64,000 bases of DNA from an uncultured Bacillaceae bacterium (GCA_937934645.1 CALGYZ010000021.1:1-64000); one strand, 5' to 3'. Positions 25,001-38,668 are shown, counted from the stretch's first letter. Notes: generated by a model from the letters alone, not told the origin. Numbers and translations are program-made.

Positions 25001-25059
25001 CAATAGGATATATGAATGATTATTTCGACAGAAAAAGCGAGACAGAAGGAGGAGCCTGA

Positions 25060-26085
25060 TTGATCACCGTTCGAAATCTGAAGAAAGTATTTTCAGCGAA
25101 ATCCGGTCGGGTAACTGCTGTTGACCGTGTCAACTTAGAAATAAAAGAAGGTGAAATATTCGGGATTATCGGATACAGCGGCGCGGGAAAAAGCACGTTA
25201 ATCCGGATGTTTAACGGCTTGGAAAAGCCTACGGAGGGTTCAATTACCATTGCCGGAAAAGATATAACAAAAATCCGCGGCAGGGAATTGCGAAAAGCAA
25301 GACAGGATATCGGCATGATTTTCCAGCATTTTAATTTGCTGTGGTCCCGCACGGTCAGGGGGAATATCTCCTTTCCCCTGGAAATCGCAGGTGTTCCGCG
25401 GAAAGAAAGAAAAAAACGTGTCGATGAATTAATCCGGCTGGTCGGTCTGGAAGGAAAAGAAGATGCCTATCCTTCACAATTAAGCGGCGGACAGAAGCAG
25501 CGGGTCGGTATTGCCCGGGCATTGGCCAACCGTCCGAAAGTATTGTTATGTGATGAAGCAACGTCGGCACTGGACCCGGAAACAACGGACTCGATTTTAG
25601 AACTGCTTGTCGATATTAATAAAAAGCTTGGTTTGACAATTATTATCATTACCCATGAAATGCATGTCATCCGTAAAATCTGCCACCGGGTTGCCGTAAT
25701 GGAAAGCGGAAGAATTGTCGAGATGGGTCCGGTGCTGGATATATTCAAAAATCCGCAACAAAGGATTACAAAACGTTTCGTCCAGCAATTGACAGAACCA
25801 GAAGAAACGAAGGACACCATTGATCTCTTATTGAAAGAATATCCCCGGGGCAAAATTGTGAAATTGACGTTTGTCGGGGAAGTGGCAAAACAACCGGTGA
25901 TCATGAATTTAATCAGGGAACTGCCGATAACAGTGAATATCTTGCAAGGTAAAGTTGCCCATACCCAAAGCGGTGCATACGGAACGCTTTTCATCCATTT
26001 GAACGGGAAAGAAGAAATGATCGGTAAGGCGATCCGTTACTTGCAGGAAAAACAGGTCGGAGTTGAGGTGATCGCCAATGATTGA
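25060..26085 (+). CDS. metN: Methionine ABC transporter, ATP-binding protein
   Basis: 341 aa: Walker A GYSGAGKST (38-46), signature LSGGQKQRV, Walker B VLLCDEATSALD, and a C-terminal NIL regulatory domain (about 265-341) that binds methionine for feedback. TTG 25060 after AAGGAGG. First gene of metNPQ, under the SAM riboswitch; overlaps metP by 8 bp. Confidence 0.95.
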   Translation: MITVRNLKKVFSAKSGRVTAVDRVNLEIKEGEIFGIIGYSGAGKSTLIRMFNGLEKPTEGSITIAGKDITKIRGRELRKARQDIGMIFQHFNLLWSRTVRGNISFPLEIAGVPRKERKKRVDELIRLVGLEGKEDAYPSQLSGGQKQRVGIARALANRPKVLLCDEATSALDPETTDSILELLVDINKKLGLTIIIITHEMHVIRKICHRVAVMESGRIVEMGPVLDIFKNPQQRITKRFVQQLTEPEETKDTIDLLLKEYPRGKIVKLTFVGEVAKQPVIMNLIRELPITVNILQGKVAHTQSGAYGTLFIHLNGKEEMIGKAIRYLQEKQVGVEVIAND

Positions 26086-26746
26086 GACATTATTTCCGAA
26101 TGTGGATACGGAAAAAGCCTGGGAAAAAACAATTGAGACATTGTACATGACCGGTGTTTCATTAATATGGATTTTCATCATCGGCGTCATTTTAGGATTA
26201 CTTCTCTTTTTAACGTCAAAAGGAAATCTATGGGAAAATCGGGTCATTAACTGGATAATATCCTCCATTGTCAATATATTCCGTTCTATTCCGTTTGTGA
26301 TCTTAATTGTTTTGTTAATTCCGTTTACCCGGGCGCTTATGGGAACAATGATCGGGATGAAAGCCGCATTGCCGGCCTTGATCATCGGTTCGGCCCCCTT
26401 TTATGCCAGAATGGTTGAAATCGGGCTAAGGGAAATTGATAAAGGCGTGATTGAAGCGGCAAGATCCATGGGAGCGCGGACAAGCACGATTATTTTTAAA
26501 GTGCTGCTTCCGGAATCCATGCCTGCGATTGTATCCGGCATTACAGTCACAGCCATCGCGCTTGTCGGGTATACGGCGATTGCCGGTGTCATCGGTGCGG
26601 GGGGTCTCGGGGACTATGCCTACTTGGACGGCTTTTCCCGCAACCAGAATGACGTGACCGTTTTTGCCACTCTCTTAATTTTACTTATTGTTTTTATTAT
26701 CCAATTTATTGGGGATACAATAACTAAGAAAATTGATAAAAGATAA
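26078..26746 (+). CDS. metP: Methionine ABC transporter permease
   Basis: 222 aa with five or six membrane segments and the permease EAA loop (GVIEAARSMGARTSTIIFKV) that contacts MetN. Family MetI/YaeE. Overlaps the end of metN, so translation is likely coupled. Confidence 0.93.
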   Translation: MIETLFPNVDTEKAWEKTIETLYMTGVSLIWIFIIGVILGLLLFLTSKGNLWENRVINWIISSIVNIFRSIPFVILIVLLIPFTRALMGTMIGMKAALPALIIGSAPFYARMVEIGLREIDKGVIEAARSMGARTSTIIFKVLLPESMPAIVSGITVTAIALVGYTAIAGVIGAGGLGDYAYLDGFSRNQNDVTVFATLLILLIVFIIQFIGDTITKKIDKR

Positions 26747-26761
26747 GAGGAGGAGAAAAAG

Positions 26762-27622
26762 ATGAAAAAAATTTTGACCGTATTGTTTTCCGTATTTCTG
26801 ATCCTTGCACTGGCAGCCTGTGGAAACGGCGATAATGAAAAAGCCGGCGGCGATGAGGGTGCAAAAGGCGGCGAAGAAACGAAAAAACTCGTTGTCGGTG
26901 CCACAAATGAGCCGCATGCCGTTATTCTGGAACAGGCAAAACCGATTTTGGAGGAAAAAGGTATTGATTTGGAAATTAAAACATTTAGCAAGTATGAACT
27001 GATTAATCCGGCGCTTGTCGACGGTGATCTCGATGCAAACTTTTTCCAGCACATTCCGTATCTGGAGCTGCAAATTGAAGAATTCGATTATGACTTAGTT
27101 AATGCGGGCGGCATTCATATCGAACCGATTGGTATTTATTCAAAAAAATATAAGTCACTTGATGAAATTGAAGACGGAGCGACAGTCATTATGTCTAGCA
27201 GTGTTCCGGACCATGGAAGAATCCTTTCCTTATTTGAAGCTAAAGGACTGATTAAATTAAAAGACGGTATCGATAAAACAGCGGCGACACTTGATGACAT
27301 TGTAGAAAACCCGAAAAACCTGGAATTTAAATATGATTACGCACCGGACATGCTGCCGACCATTTACAACAACAATGAGGGGGATCTTGTTGTTATCAAC
27401 TCAAACTTCGCCCTTGATGCGGGTTTGAATCCGCTGGAAGACAGTATCGCCATTGAAGATGAAGATTCACCGTACGTAAATATCATTGCAGTACGGAAAG
27501 GCGATGAAAACCGCGAAGAAATCAAAACACTTGTAGAAGTATTGCACTCGGAAGAAATTCAGCAATTTATTCTTGATGAATGGGAAGGTGCAGTCGTTCC
27601 AGTTGGTGGAAATGAAGAATAA
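26762..27622 (+). CDS. metQ: Methionine-binding lipoprotein
   Basis: 286 aa. Signal peptide with lipobox LAAC (Cys at about residue 20), then an acidic Gly-rich linker and a NlpA/MetQ fold: VVGATNEPHAVILEQAKPIL, ANFFQHIPYLE, DLVVINSNFALDAGLNP. Extracellular, membrane-anchored binder for methionine. AAGAGGAGG precedes the ATG. A terminator follows. Confidence 0.93.
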   Translation: MKKILTVLFSVFLILALAACGNGDNEKAGGDEGAKGGEETKKLVVGATNEPHAVILEQAKPILEEKGIDLEIKTFSKYELINPALVDGDLDANFFQHIPYLELQIEEFDYDLVNAGGIHIEPIGIYSKKYKSLDEIEDGATVIMSSSVPDHGRILSLFEAKGLIKLKDGIDKTAATLDDIVENPKNLEFKYDYAPDMLPTIYNNNEGDLVVINSNFALDAGLNPLEDSIAIEDEDSPYVNIIAVRKGDENREEIKTLVEVLHSEEIQQFILDEWEGAVVPVGGNEE

Positions 27623-27673
27623 CCGGTATATATACAGAACATTTGTAAAATCTTATTATTAGATGTAAAATGG

Positions 27674-27704
27674 AAAGGGCTAGGAGGGTAAATCCTAGCC
27701 CTTT
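27674..27704 (+). terminator. Terminator of metNPQ
   Basis: A 12-bp perfect stem AAAGGGCTAGGA / TCCTAGCCCTTT, loop GGGTAAA. Confidence 0.85.
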
Positions 27705-27915
27705 ATACTTTTTGATAAAAAGTTAAAATTTTTTCATTTACAAAAAAAATTCTCGATTATAGACGGATATGTTAAGATAGTAAAAACAGTGTAAAAATAG
27801 GAAGTTTAAGAATTTTAAATGCTTGATATTAATTTTTATTTGTTATAAGATAATAATGAATATAAATTGAGAATACTAAAACAACATTTTATTATAGATG
27901 ATGGAGGTAAATAAA

Positions 27916-28695
27916 ATGGCAGGAGCAACTTTAGTAATTAAAGACCTACATGTAACCGTTGAAGATAAAGAAATTTTAAAAGGGGTTAATTTGGAAATTA
28001 AACCGGGGGAATTCCATGCTGTAATGGGACCGAACGGAGCCGGTAAATCCACTTTGGCCCAGGCGATTATGGGACATCCGAAATACGAAGTGACAAAAGG
28101 TTCCGTCACATTTGACGGACAGGATGTACTGGAAATGGAAGTTGATGAGCGTGCAAAAGCCGGTCTGTTTTTAGCCATGCAGTATCCGAGTGAAATCAGC
28201 GGAATCACAAACAGTGAATTCCTCCGGACTGCGATAAATGCGAAACGGGGAGAAGGAAACGAAATTCCTCTCATGCAATTTATTAAAAAGCTCGATAAAA
28301 CAATGGAATTTTTAGAAATGGATCTAAATATGTCCCAGCGTTACTTAAATGAAGGATTCTCAGGCGGTGAGAAAAAGCGTAACGAAATCCTTCAATTAAT
28401 GATGCTGGAGCCGAAAGTTGCCATCTTGGACGAAATCGACTCTGGTCTTGATATAGACGCGTTAAAAGTCGTTGCCAAAGGAATCAACTCAATGAGAAGC
28501 GATGAGTTCAGCACTCTGATTATTACTCACTATCAGCGTTTGTTAGATTACATCACTCCTGACTTTGTACACGTTATGATGGACGGGCGCATCGTAAAAT
28601 CCGGAGGTCCGGAACTGGCAAAACGCCTTGAAGCTGAAGGCTACGACTGGATTAAGGAAGAGCTCGGAATTGAAGACGAAGCTGTTGAACAATAA
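27916..28695 (+). CDS. sufC: Suf Fe-S assembly ATPase
   Basis: 259 aa ABC-type ATPase: Walker A GPNGAGKST, signature FSGGEKKRNE (the SufC form), Walker B VAILDEIDSGLD. Forms the SufBCD scaffold that builds Fe-S clusters. ATG 27916 follows GGAGG. First gene of sufCDSUB; the 293-bp gap upstream holds the metQ terminator and AT-rich promoter DNA but no gene. Confidence 0.95.
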   Translation: MAGATLVIKDLHVTVEDKEILKGVNLEIKPGEFHAVMGPNGAGKSTLAQAIMGHPKYEVTKGSVTFDGQDVLEMEVDERAKAGLFLAMQYPSEISGITNSEFLRTAINAKRGEGNEIPLMQFIKKLDKTMEFLEMDLNMSQRYLNEGFSGGEKKRNEILQLMMLEPKVAILDEIDSGLDIDALKVVAKGINSMRSDEFSTLIITHYQRLLDYITPDFVHVMMDGRIVKSGGPELAKRLEAEGYDWIKEELGIEDEAVEQ

Positions 28696-28724
28696 GTCAG
28701 AATGTTACAGTTAGGAGGATTATG

Positions 28725-31709
<2,985 letters not shown>

Positions 31710-31778
31710 AGCTTTTGCCGGTCGCCATCGTTTGCTTTTTGTGATTGAACACCATTCCAAAAGGAGGAAAAAAGAAAT

Positions 31779-33179
31779 ATGGTTGCCAAAAAAGCGCCGG
31801 AAATCGGCGATTACAAATATGGTTTCCGGGATAAAGACGTATCCGTGTACCGTACGGATCGGGGCTTAACCCGGGAAGTTGTCGAAGAAATTTCCAAAAT
31901 TAAGAACGAACCGGAGTGGATGTTAAAGTTCCGCCTGAAAGCATTGGAGCATTTCTACTCCAGACCAATGCCGCAGTGGGGCGGTGACCTGTCAGAGCTG
32001 GATTTTGACGAGATCACCTATTATGTCAAACCTTCAGAAAAACAGGGCCGTTCCTGGGATGAAGTTCCGGAAGAAATTAAACGTACATTTGACAAGCTCG
32101 GTATTCCGGAAGCGGAACAAAAATATCTGGCCGGTGTATCAGCCCAATATGAGTCTGAAGTTGTTTACCACAATATGAAGAAAGACTTTGAAAAACTGGG
32201 AATTATTTTTAAAGACACAGACTCTGCTTTAAAAGAAAATGAAGAGCTGTTCCGCAAATATTTCGGTACGGTTGTTCCGTATACAGATAATAAATTTGCC
32301 GCATTAAACTCTGCTGTTTGGTCCGGAGGATCCTTCATTTATGTTCCTAAAGGAGTTAAAGTGGATACGCCGCTTCAAGCTTATTTCCGCATTAACTCTG
32401 AAAATATGGGACAATTCGAACGGACGCTGATCATTGTTGATGAAGGTGCATCCGTCCATTATGTAGAAGGATGTACGGCGCCTATTTATTCAACGGACTC
32501 CCTCCACAGTGCAGTAGTTGAAGTTATCGTGAAAAAAGATGCTTATTGCCGTTATACAACCATTCAAAACTGGTCAAACAACGTATATAACCTGGTAACA
32601 AAACGTGCGGTTTGTGAAGAACGGGCTACGATGGAGTGGGTTGACGGAAACATTGGTTCCAAGATAACGATGAAATATCCGTCTGTCATTTTGAAAGGGG
32701 AAGGATCCCGCGGAATGACATTGTCCATTGCCTTTGCAGGTAAAGGCCAGGATCAGGATGCGGGAACAAAAATGATTCACCTTGCTCCGAACACTTCTTC
32801 CAGCATCGTTTCCAAGTCGATGTCAAAAGACGGCGGAAATGTAACTTATCGCGGAATCGTACACTTTGGAAGAAAAGCAGACGGAGCAAAATCAACCATT
32901 GAGTGTGATACATTAATTTTGGATAATAAATCAACATCGGACACGATTCCGTACAATGAAATTTTAAACGATAATATTTCCTTGGAGCACGAAGCGAAAG
33001 TATCAAAAGTGTCGGAGGAACAACTGTTCTATCTCATGAGCAGGGGAATTTCCGAACAGGAAGCAACAGAAATGATTGTTATGGGCTTCATTGAGCCGTT
33101 TACGAAAGAGCTGCCGATGGAATATGCGGTTGAAATGAACCGTCTCATTAAATTTGAAATGGAAGGCAGCATCGGTTAA
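31779..33179 (+). CDS. sufB: Suf Fe-S assembly scaffold protein SufB
   Basis: 466 aa Suf[81 protein letters not shown]. The core of the cluster assembly complex. AAAAGGAGG precedes the ATG. Last gene of the operon. Confidence 0.95.
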   Translation: MVAKKAPEIGDYKYGFRDKDVSVYRTDRGLTREVVEEISKIKNEPEWMLKFRLKALEHFYSRPMPQWGGDLSELDFDEITYYVKPSEKQGRSWDEVPEEIKRTFDKLGIPEAEQKYLAGVSAQYESEVVYHNMKKDFEKLGIIFKDTDSALKENEELFRKYFGTVVPYTDNKFAALNSAVWSGGSFIYVPKGVKVDTPLQAYFRINSENMGQFERTLIIVDEGASVHYVEGCTAPIYSTDSLHSAVVEVIVKKDAYCRYTTIQNWSNNVYNLVTKRAVCEERATMEWVDGNIGSKITMKYPSVILKGEGSRGMTLSIAFAGKGQDQDAGTKMIHLAPNTSSSIVSKSMSKDGGNVTYRGIVHFGRKADGAKSTIECDTLILDNKSTSDTIPYNEILNDNISLEHEAKVSKVSEEQLFYLMSRGISEQEATEMIVMGFIEPFTKELPMEYAVEMNRLIKFEMEGSIG

Positions 33180-33190
33180 TAAATGCCAAA

Positions 33191-33254
33191 AAGCAGTCCC
33201 GGATGTGGAATGGACAAAAATTATGTTCTTTCCGCAACGGGACTGTTTTTTTAT
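33191..33254 (+). terminator. Terminator of sufCDSUB
   Basis: CAGTCCCG pairs with CGGGACTG, with GTGGAA/TTCCGC pairs inside the loop, then T7. The remaining gap to 33485 is AT-rich, has a TATACT -10-like box near 33443 and no gene I can support. Confidence 0.8.
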
Positions 33255-33485
33255 ACAAAAATCTTTCTTACGGAATTTTCTCGTATAATACTATGAAATT
33301 GTCGGAAAATCTGTTAAAATATAGACAAAACACGAACAATAATGACTTATATCATTTAGAATGTAAATATTTTGTTGTTAGCGACAAAATATGCTAAATT
33401 TTTCATGAAGAAATTATTTTTTAAAGATTTATGTTATACTATTATTCAACCAATTAACAAATTAAAGAAAAGGAGATCCAGAAAA

Positions 33486-34565
33486 GTGGAAAGAGTATTT
33501 AATTTTTCAGCCGGTCCGGCACAATTGCCGCTCCCTGTGTTAAAAAAAGCACAGGATGAATTGCTGTCGTATCAGGGAAAAGGCATGTCAGTCATGGAGC
33601 TGAGCCACCGTTCGAAAGAATTCGGTGAAATTATTGAGGAAGCCGAAGAACGGTTAAGAAAATTAATGGAGATCCCGGAAAATTATAAGGTGTTGTTCAT
33701 TCAGGGTGGGGCTTCTTTACAATTTTCCATGGTACCGTTAAATCTCCTGAAAAACGGCCATGCTTGCTATGTGAATACGGGATCCTGGTCTAAAAAAGCA
33801 ATTGCCGAAGCGAAAAAAATAGGTGATGTGAAAATCATTGCCTCTTCTGATGATAAAAATTTTACATACATCCCTGAAATTGATACAAGCCAATTCACAC
33901 CGGAAACAAAATACGTCCATATTACAACAAACAATACGATTGAGGGAACCCGTTTCACGAAAATACCCGACACGAAAGATGTACCGCTTGTTGCAGATAT
34001 GTCATCAAATATTCTATCCGAACGGTTGGATGTATCGAAGTTTGGCATTATCTATGCGGGTGCGCAAAAAAATCTCGGCATAGCCGGTGTGACCATTGTG
34101 ATTATCCGCGATGATTTAATCGGCCATGCTGATGTAAATTTACCAACGATGTTAAATTATGAAACATATGCTAAAAATAAATCTTTGTATAATACCCCGC
34201 CGACTTTTGCGATCTACATGACGAAGTTGCTGCTCGAATGGATCGAGGAACAAGGCGGCATTGCGGAACTTGAAAAGCGGAATATTGAAAAAGCCAAATT
34301 GCTGTATGATTTCCTTGATGAATCTGAGATGTTTTATTCAAAAGTCCGCAAAGAGGACCGCTCGCTGATGAATATACCGTTTATGACGGATTCGGATGAA
34401 TTAAATCAACGGTTCATCGCAGAAGCGGAAAAAGAAGGACTGTATACATTAAAAGGGCACCGTTCTGTCGGCGGCATGCGGGCAAGCATTTACAATGCGA
34501 TGCCGGTTGAGGGAGTAAAAACACTGGTCGACTTTATGAAAGAGTTTGAGAGAAAATATAGTTAA
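33486..34565 (+). CDS. serC: Phosphoserine aminotransferase
   Basis: About 359 aa class V aminotransferase: [61 protein letters not shown] with the PLP Lys. Converts 3-phosphohydroxypyruvate to phosphoserine. GTG 33486 after AAAGGAGA; upstream in-frame codons lack a ribosome site. Followed by serA after 13 bp. Confidence 0.93.
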   Translation: MERVFNFSAGPAQLPLPVLKKAQDELLSYQGKGMSVMELSHRSKEFGEIIEEAEERLRKLMEIPENYKVLFIQGGASLQFSMVPLNLLKNGHACYVNTGSWSKKAIAEAKKIGDVKIIASSDDKNFTYIPEIDTSQFTPETKYVHITTNNTIEGTRFTKIPDTKDVPLVADMSSNILSERLDVSKFGIIYAGAQKNLGIAGVTIVIIRDDLIGHADVNLPTMLNYETYAKNKSLYNTPPTFAIYMTKLLLEWIEEQGGIAELEKRNIEKAKLLYDFLDESEMFYSKVRKEDRSLMNIPFMTDSDELNQRFIAEAEKEGLYTLKGHRSVGGMRASIYNAMPVEGVKTLVDFMKEFERKYS

Positions 34566-34578
34566 GGGGATGTAAAAT

Positions 34579-35748
34579 ATGTATTCAATTAAAACATATA
34601 ATAATATTGCCAAAGCCGGTTTGGATGTTTTTGGGGAAGATTATGAAATTAATAAATCCGATAATCCGGATGCGATTTTGCTAAGAAGCTATAATTTGCA
34701 CGATGAAGTGATTCCTACCTCGGTTAAGGCAATAGCAAGAGCCGGTGCAGGAGTGAATAATATTCCGATTGACCGTCTGACAAAGGAAGGTGTTGTCGTT
34801 TTTAATACACCCGGAGCAAATGCCAATGCGGTAAAAGAACTTGTGCTGATGAGTATTATTGCAAATTCCCGGAATTTAATGGAGGCGGTCAATTGGACAA
34901 AATCGTTGATCGGGGAAGGTGACAAAGTTCCCGAGTTAGTCGAAAAAGGGAAAAAACAATTTGTCGGTACCGAAATTGCCGGCAAAAGATTAGGGGTTAT
35001 CGGTGTTGGAAAAATCGGCGTTCTTGTAGCTAACGGAGCAGACGCCCTCGGAATGGATGTTATTGCGTATGACCCGTTTATTTCGGTTGCGGCTGCCTGG
35101 CAATTATCCCGCAATATAAAACGGGCGGAAAATATTGATGAAATTTTCAGTACATGTGACTACATTACGGTACACGTTCCGTTAACGAAAGACACAGAGG
35201 GCATGTTGAATAAAGATGCATTTGAAAAGATGAAAGACGGTGTACGGATCTTTAACTTTTCCCGTGGAGAATTAGTCAATGAAAATGATTTGGAAGAAGC
35301 CCTCCAGCAAGGAAAAATCGCATCGTATACAACGGATTTTCCGACGGAACGGATTTTAACGATGGAAAATGCCTATGCCTTGCCGCATTTGGGAGCATCT
35401 ACGAAAGAGGCGGAAGAAAATTGCGCATATATGGCGGCAAAACAAATTAAAGAGTATTTAGAGACGGGGAATATCACCAATTCCGTTAATTATCCCAACT
35501 TAAGCATGCCTTATGTAGGGAAAAACCGGTTAACGGTTCTCCATGAAAACAAACCGAAGATGGTCGGACCGATTACCGGGTTACTTGCGAAGTTGTCCCT
35601 CAATATTGATAATATGGTTAACGGGAGCCGCGGCGATTGGGCATATACGATGATCGACATTGATGAAGAATTGTCGGAATCCCTGATCAAAGAAGTAAAA
35701 TACCAAGTCAGACAAATTGACGGTGTTGTACGGGTCCGCTTTTTATAA
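34579..35748 (+). CDS. serA: D-3-phosphoglycerate dehydrogenase
   Basis: 389 aa, the short SerA type: substrate domain, NAD fold (GVIGVGKIGVLVANGADALG), catalytic Arg in NFSRGELVNENDLEE and His in ALPHLGAST, and a C-terminal ACT-like domain (about 320-389) for serine feedback. First step of serine synthesis, directly behind serC. Confidence 0.9.
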   Translation: MYSIKTYNNIAKAGLDVFGEDYEINKSDNPDAILLRSYNLHDEVIPTSVKAIARAGAGVNNIPIDRLTKEGVVVFNTPGANANAVKELVLMSIIANSRNLMEAVNWTKSLIGEGDKVPELVEKGKKQFVGTEIAGKRLGVIGVGKIGVLVANGADALGMDVIAYDPFISVAAAWQLSRNIKRAENIDEIFSTCDYITVHVPLTKDTEGMLNKDAFEKMKDGVRIFNFSRGELVNENDLEEALQQGKIASYTTDFPTERILTMENAYALPHLGASTKEAEENCAYMAAKQIKEYLETGNITNSVNYPNLSMPYVGKNRLTVLHENKPKMVGPITGLLAKLSLNIDNMVNGSRGDWAYTMIDIDEELSESLIKEVKYQVRQIDGVVRVRFL

Positions 35749-35775
35749 GCTCAATAATATTCCCGGCGGGAAAGA

Positions 35776-35878
35776 AGGTTGTTGCCGTGAAGAAGGGACT
35801 TTAATCGTATATCTGGAATTCAATGTTTTGTCCAGATATAATAAATATAGTCTCTTCTTTCGGAACAACCTTTTTTTG
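35776..35878 (+). terminator. Large nested terminator of serCA
   Basis: AAGGTTGTT and GAAGAAGGGACT on the left pair with AGTCTCTTCTTTC and AACAACCTT on the right, enclosing a second hairpin TATATCTGGA / TCCAGATATA; T7 follows. Confidence 0.8.
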
Positions 35879-35984
35879 TTGAAAAAACCCGGATGTTTGT
35901 GTTTCACGTTTCAGATGATTTTGTGCTGTGCACGGTGAATAACCGGTGATCCGGGGAATTATATTGAAATCAGAGGGAACGTTC

Positions 35985-37370
35985 ATGAATGAAAAAATTG
36001 TTATCTACCATACAAATGATATTCATAGTCATTTCCGATACTGGCCACGTATAGAAAGGGAGATCAAAAGAAGACGGAATATTCACAAAAATTTAAAAGA
36101 ATCTGTTTTTGTATTTGATATCGGGGATTTTATTGACCGTTTTCATCCCTTCACCGAAGGGACACTGGGGAAAGGTAATGCGCAAATGCTGAATGAATGC
36201 GGTTATGATGCAGTAACCATCGGCAATAACGAAGGCATTACTTTACCCCATGAAGATTTGCAATCGTTGTATCGTGATGCGGAGTTTGATTGTATTGTTG
36301 CAAACTTATATACGAAGGATGGTAAACGCCCGGACTGGGCAAAGCCTTATCATATATATCAAACGGAAAAAGGCACAAATATCGGCGTTGTTGGAGTTAC
36401 GATTAATTTTACGAACTTTTATGAGCCGTTAAACTGGAATGTAACAAATCCTTTTGATGAACTAAGAGCGTTGATTCCTTTTCTCCGGAGCAGGGTTGAT
36501 CTCTTAATTGTCTTGTCCCATCTCGGGTTATCCGATGATGAACGAATGGCGGCGGAATTTCCGGAAATTGATATCGTACTTGGTGCCCATACCCACCATG
36601 TTTTACCGGAAGGAAAACCGGTGAATAACAGTTTATTATGTTGTACCGGTAAATACGGTATGAACTTGGGGAAAGTAGAAATTTTCCTTGATGAGAACAA
36701 ACAAGTTGCGGAAAAACGGGCAGAGCTGATCCCGTCAGCACAACTGGAGCCGGTGGAAGATGAAGAGTTCTTTGATGACACCCTGTATAAATTGGGGAAG
36801 GAATTATTGCAGCAGCCGGTGGCCTGTTTGCCTGATAAACTGGAAACCGACTGGTTCCAAGAAACGGAATTGAATTATTTATTGTGCTCCTCTTTAACCG
36901 AATGGTGTAATGCAGACTGCTCTTTTATTAATGCGGGTGTGCTCCTGGATGATTTACCGGCGGGAATTGTTACCGAATATGATGTCCACCGCATTTGTCC
37001 CCACCCGATTAATCCGTGTACGGTTAAATTATCCGGACGGGAGTTAAAAGAAGTGTTAATTCAAACAGAAGATGATAAATATACAACACTGGAAATTAAA
37101 GGTTTCGGATTCCGGGGTGAAATTTTTGGAAAAGTGATTTATGATAACATATCGATTGATGGAAAAGGTTCTTCCGCTAAAATACGAATTAACGGAGAGG
37201 ACATCAGAATGGATCGAATATACCGGGTTGCAACCCTCGATATGTTTACTTTTGCCCGCTTTTATCCTCCGGTCACCCGGGCGGAAAAAGAATTCTTCTT
37301 ACCTGAATTTCTCCGTGATTTATTAAAATGGAAATTGTCCAAATTATATCCGGTTAAAACCGGGAAGTAA
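35985..37370 (+). CDS. yunD: Metallophosphatase / 5'-nucleotidase-like protein YunD
   Basis: About 461 aa. N-terminal calcineurin-like phosphatase motifs IYHTNDIHSHF, DIGDFIDRFH, TIGNNEGITL, LVLSHLGLSDDER, LGAHTHHVLP; a 5'-nucleotidase C-terminal domain follows. No signal peptide, so cytoplasmic, unlike secreted UshA. ATG 35985 after AGAGGGA. First of yunD-yunC-yunB. Confidence 0.88.
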   Translation: MNEKIVIYHTNDIHSHFRYWPRIEREIKRRRNIHKNLKESVFVFDIGDFIDRFHPFTEGTLGKGNAQMLNECGYDAVTIGNNEGITLPHEDLQSLYRDAEFDCIVANLYTKDGKRPDWAKPYHIYQTEKGTNIGVVGVTINFTNFYEPLNWNVTNPFDELRALIPFLRSRVDLLIVLSHLGLSDDERMAAEFPEIDIVLGAHTHHVLPEGKPVNNSLLCCTGKYGMNLGKVEIFLDENKQVAEKRAELIPSAQLEPVEDEEFFDDTLYKLGKELLQQPVACLPDKLETDWFQETELNYLLCSSLTEWCNADCSFINAGVLLDDLPAGIVTEYDVHRICPHPINPCTVKLSGRELKEVLIQTEDDKYTTLEIKGFGFRGEIFGKVIYDNISIDGKGSSAKIRINGEDIRMDRIYRVATLDMFTFARFYPPVTRAEKEFFLPEFLRDLLKWKLSKLYPVKTGK

Positions 37371-37455
37371 TCTGTTCAGAATTAGTAAAACGCTAAAAGC
37401 CGATTCGCAAAACAAATGCTCCTTTCATAAAATATTAAAGAAAGGAGCGAAACCA

Positions 37456-37755
37456 ATGATTAATGTCAAACCTGTGGACATTAACGGCCGTACTTTTCTT
37501 GCCATTGAAGTAAAATTGCCGAAAACAACGCTGCTTGTTGTGACCGGTGAACACGGTTATATCATGTGCGGCGCGCTGGATGTCGGCTTGTTGAATGAAA
37601 AGTTGCAGGACCGGAAAGTGATCGCCGCCCGTGCCGTCGGTGTGCGGACGATTAAGGAGCTGCTCCATGCACCGCTGGAGTCCGTGACGGCCGAGGCGGA
37701 AAAGCGCGGAATCAAAAAAGGGATGGCCGGCAAAGATGCATTATTGTTAATGTAA
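37456..37755 (+). CDS. yunC: DUF1805 protein YunC
   Basis: 99 aa, small conserved Bacillus protein: VDINGRTFLAIEVKLPKTTL, GYIMCGALDVGLLNEKL, RAVGVRTIKELL. Function unknown. AAAGGAGCG precedes the ATG. Its terminator overlaps the start of yunB. Confidence 0.88.
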   Translation: MINVKPVDINGRTFLAIEVKLPKTTLLVVTGEHGYIMCGALDVGLLNEKLQDRKVIAARAVGVRTIKELLHAPLESVTAEAEKRGIKKGMAGKDALLLM

Positions 37756-37778
37756 GGTTTGATTCATTTTATAAGCGT

Positions 37779-37830
37779 AAAATCCCCCCTTTAAATGCAT
37801 ACATTTATGTTAAGGGGGGATTTTCTTTTG
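37779..37830 (+). terminator. yunC terminator overlapping the yunB ribosome site
   Basis: AAAATCCCCCCTT pairs with AAGGGGGGATTTT, with an inner AAATG/CATTT helix, and TTTTCTTTT follows. The G6 arm is also the only Shine-Dalgarno for yunB (TTG at 37828), so when the hairpin forms the yunB start is masked. Confidence 0.75.
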
Positions 37831-38667
37831 GTAAAATTTCGCCGCTACCCGCGCCGGCACTTTTATTACCGGTTCCGGATCCCGCGGCCGTCGCGTCCGT
37901 TGAAAACATACCCTGGTACACCGCTTCCGTTCCGGTATGTTTTGTTATTATCTTTAGTATTTTTTCTTTTTTCCACATCCCTCGGATTATGGATCGTAAA
38001 CCGGGCAATTAAACCGACCCTTATTGCTTATGCTGAATCTCAGTCGGTAAATCTTGCTACACACATGATGAATCAGGCGATAAAAGAAGAAATTGGGGAA
38101 GGTTTGAATTTAAGTGAAATTATTAAAGTCGTTCCATACGGGAACTCGACATTGACGACTTTTGATACAGATAAAATTACGACGGTTGCCAACAACATTG
38201 CCGATCGTGTTTTAAAAAATATTAACGAAATGGAGAGAGGAGAAGTCTTTTCCCCGGCTGCGGCAACCGGAGGAGAAATTGAAGAGGTTACACCGAAACC
38301 TGGGGAAGGAATTGAGTTCCAAATTCCTTTGGGAAAAATAACAAATAACGTATTGCTGGCAAATTTCGGCCCTGATATACCCATTCGCTTTAAAGCCATC
38401 GGCCATATTGAGTATGATATCAAAACGATTACAAAGGAACACCAGATCAACAGTACATGGTATGAAGTCCGTTTACATATGAAAGTCGGCATTCAGATGC
38501 TCGTTCCTTTTACATCAGAAATCATTACCGTTCCGAGAAATGTGTTATTGGCATCAGGAGAAATAAAAGGGGATGTTCCGCAGTTTTACGGCAATCACGG
38601 ACAACTCACGCCATCGGTGATCATACCGGATAAAGAAAAGAAAGATTCAGGAAAGAACCGGCAGTAA
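37828..38667 (+). CDS. yunB: Sporulation protein YunB
   Basis: About 279 aa. Arg-rich start (VKFRRYPRRHFYYRFR), one membrane segment (YVLLLSLVFFLFSTSLGLWI), then a SpoIIR/YunB-like extracytoplasmic domain (AYAESQSVNLATHMMNQAI, IPLGKITNNVLLANFGPDIP, VPFTSEIITVPRNVLLASGE). YunB is a sigma-E-controlled sporulation protein in B. subtilis. The TTG 37828 start is chosen for the G-rich site 7 nt upstream; the upstream ATGs at 37795 and 37807 lie inside the hairpin. Confidence 0.85.
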   Translation: MVKFRRYPRRHFYYRFRIPRPSRPLKTYPGTPLPFRYVLLLSLVFFLFSTSLGLWIVNRAIKPTLIAYAESQSVNLATHMMNQAIKEEIGEGLNLSEIIKVVPYGNSTLTTFDTDKITTVANNIADRVLKNINEMERGEVFSPAAATGGEIEEVTPKPGEGIEFQIPLGKITNNVLLANFGPDIPIRFKAIGHIEYDIKTITKEHQINSTWYEVRLHMKVGIQMLVPFTSEIITVPRNVLLASGEIKGDVPQFYGNHGQLTPSVIIPDKEKKDSGKNRQ

Positions 38668-38668
38668 T

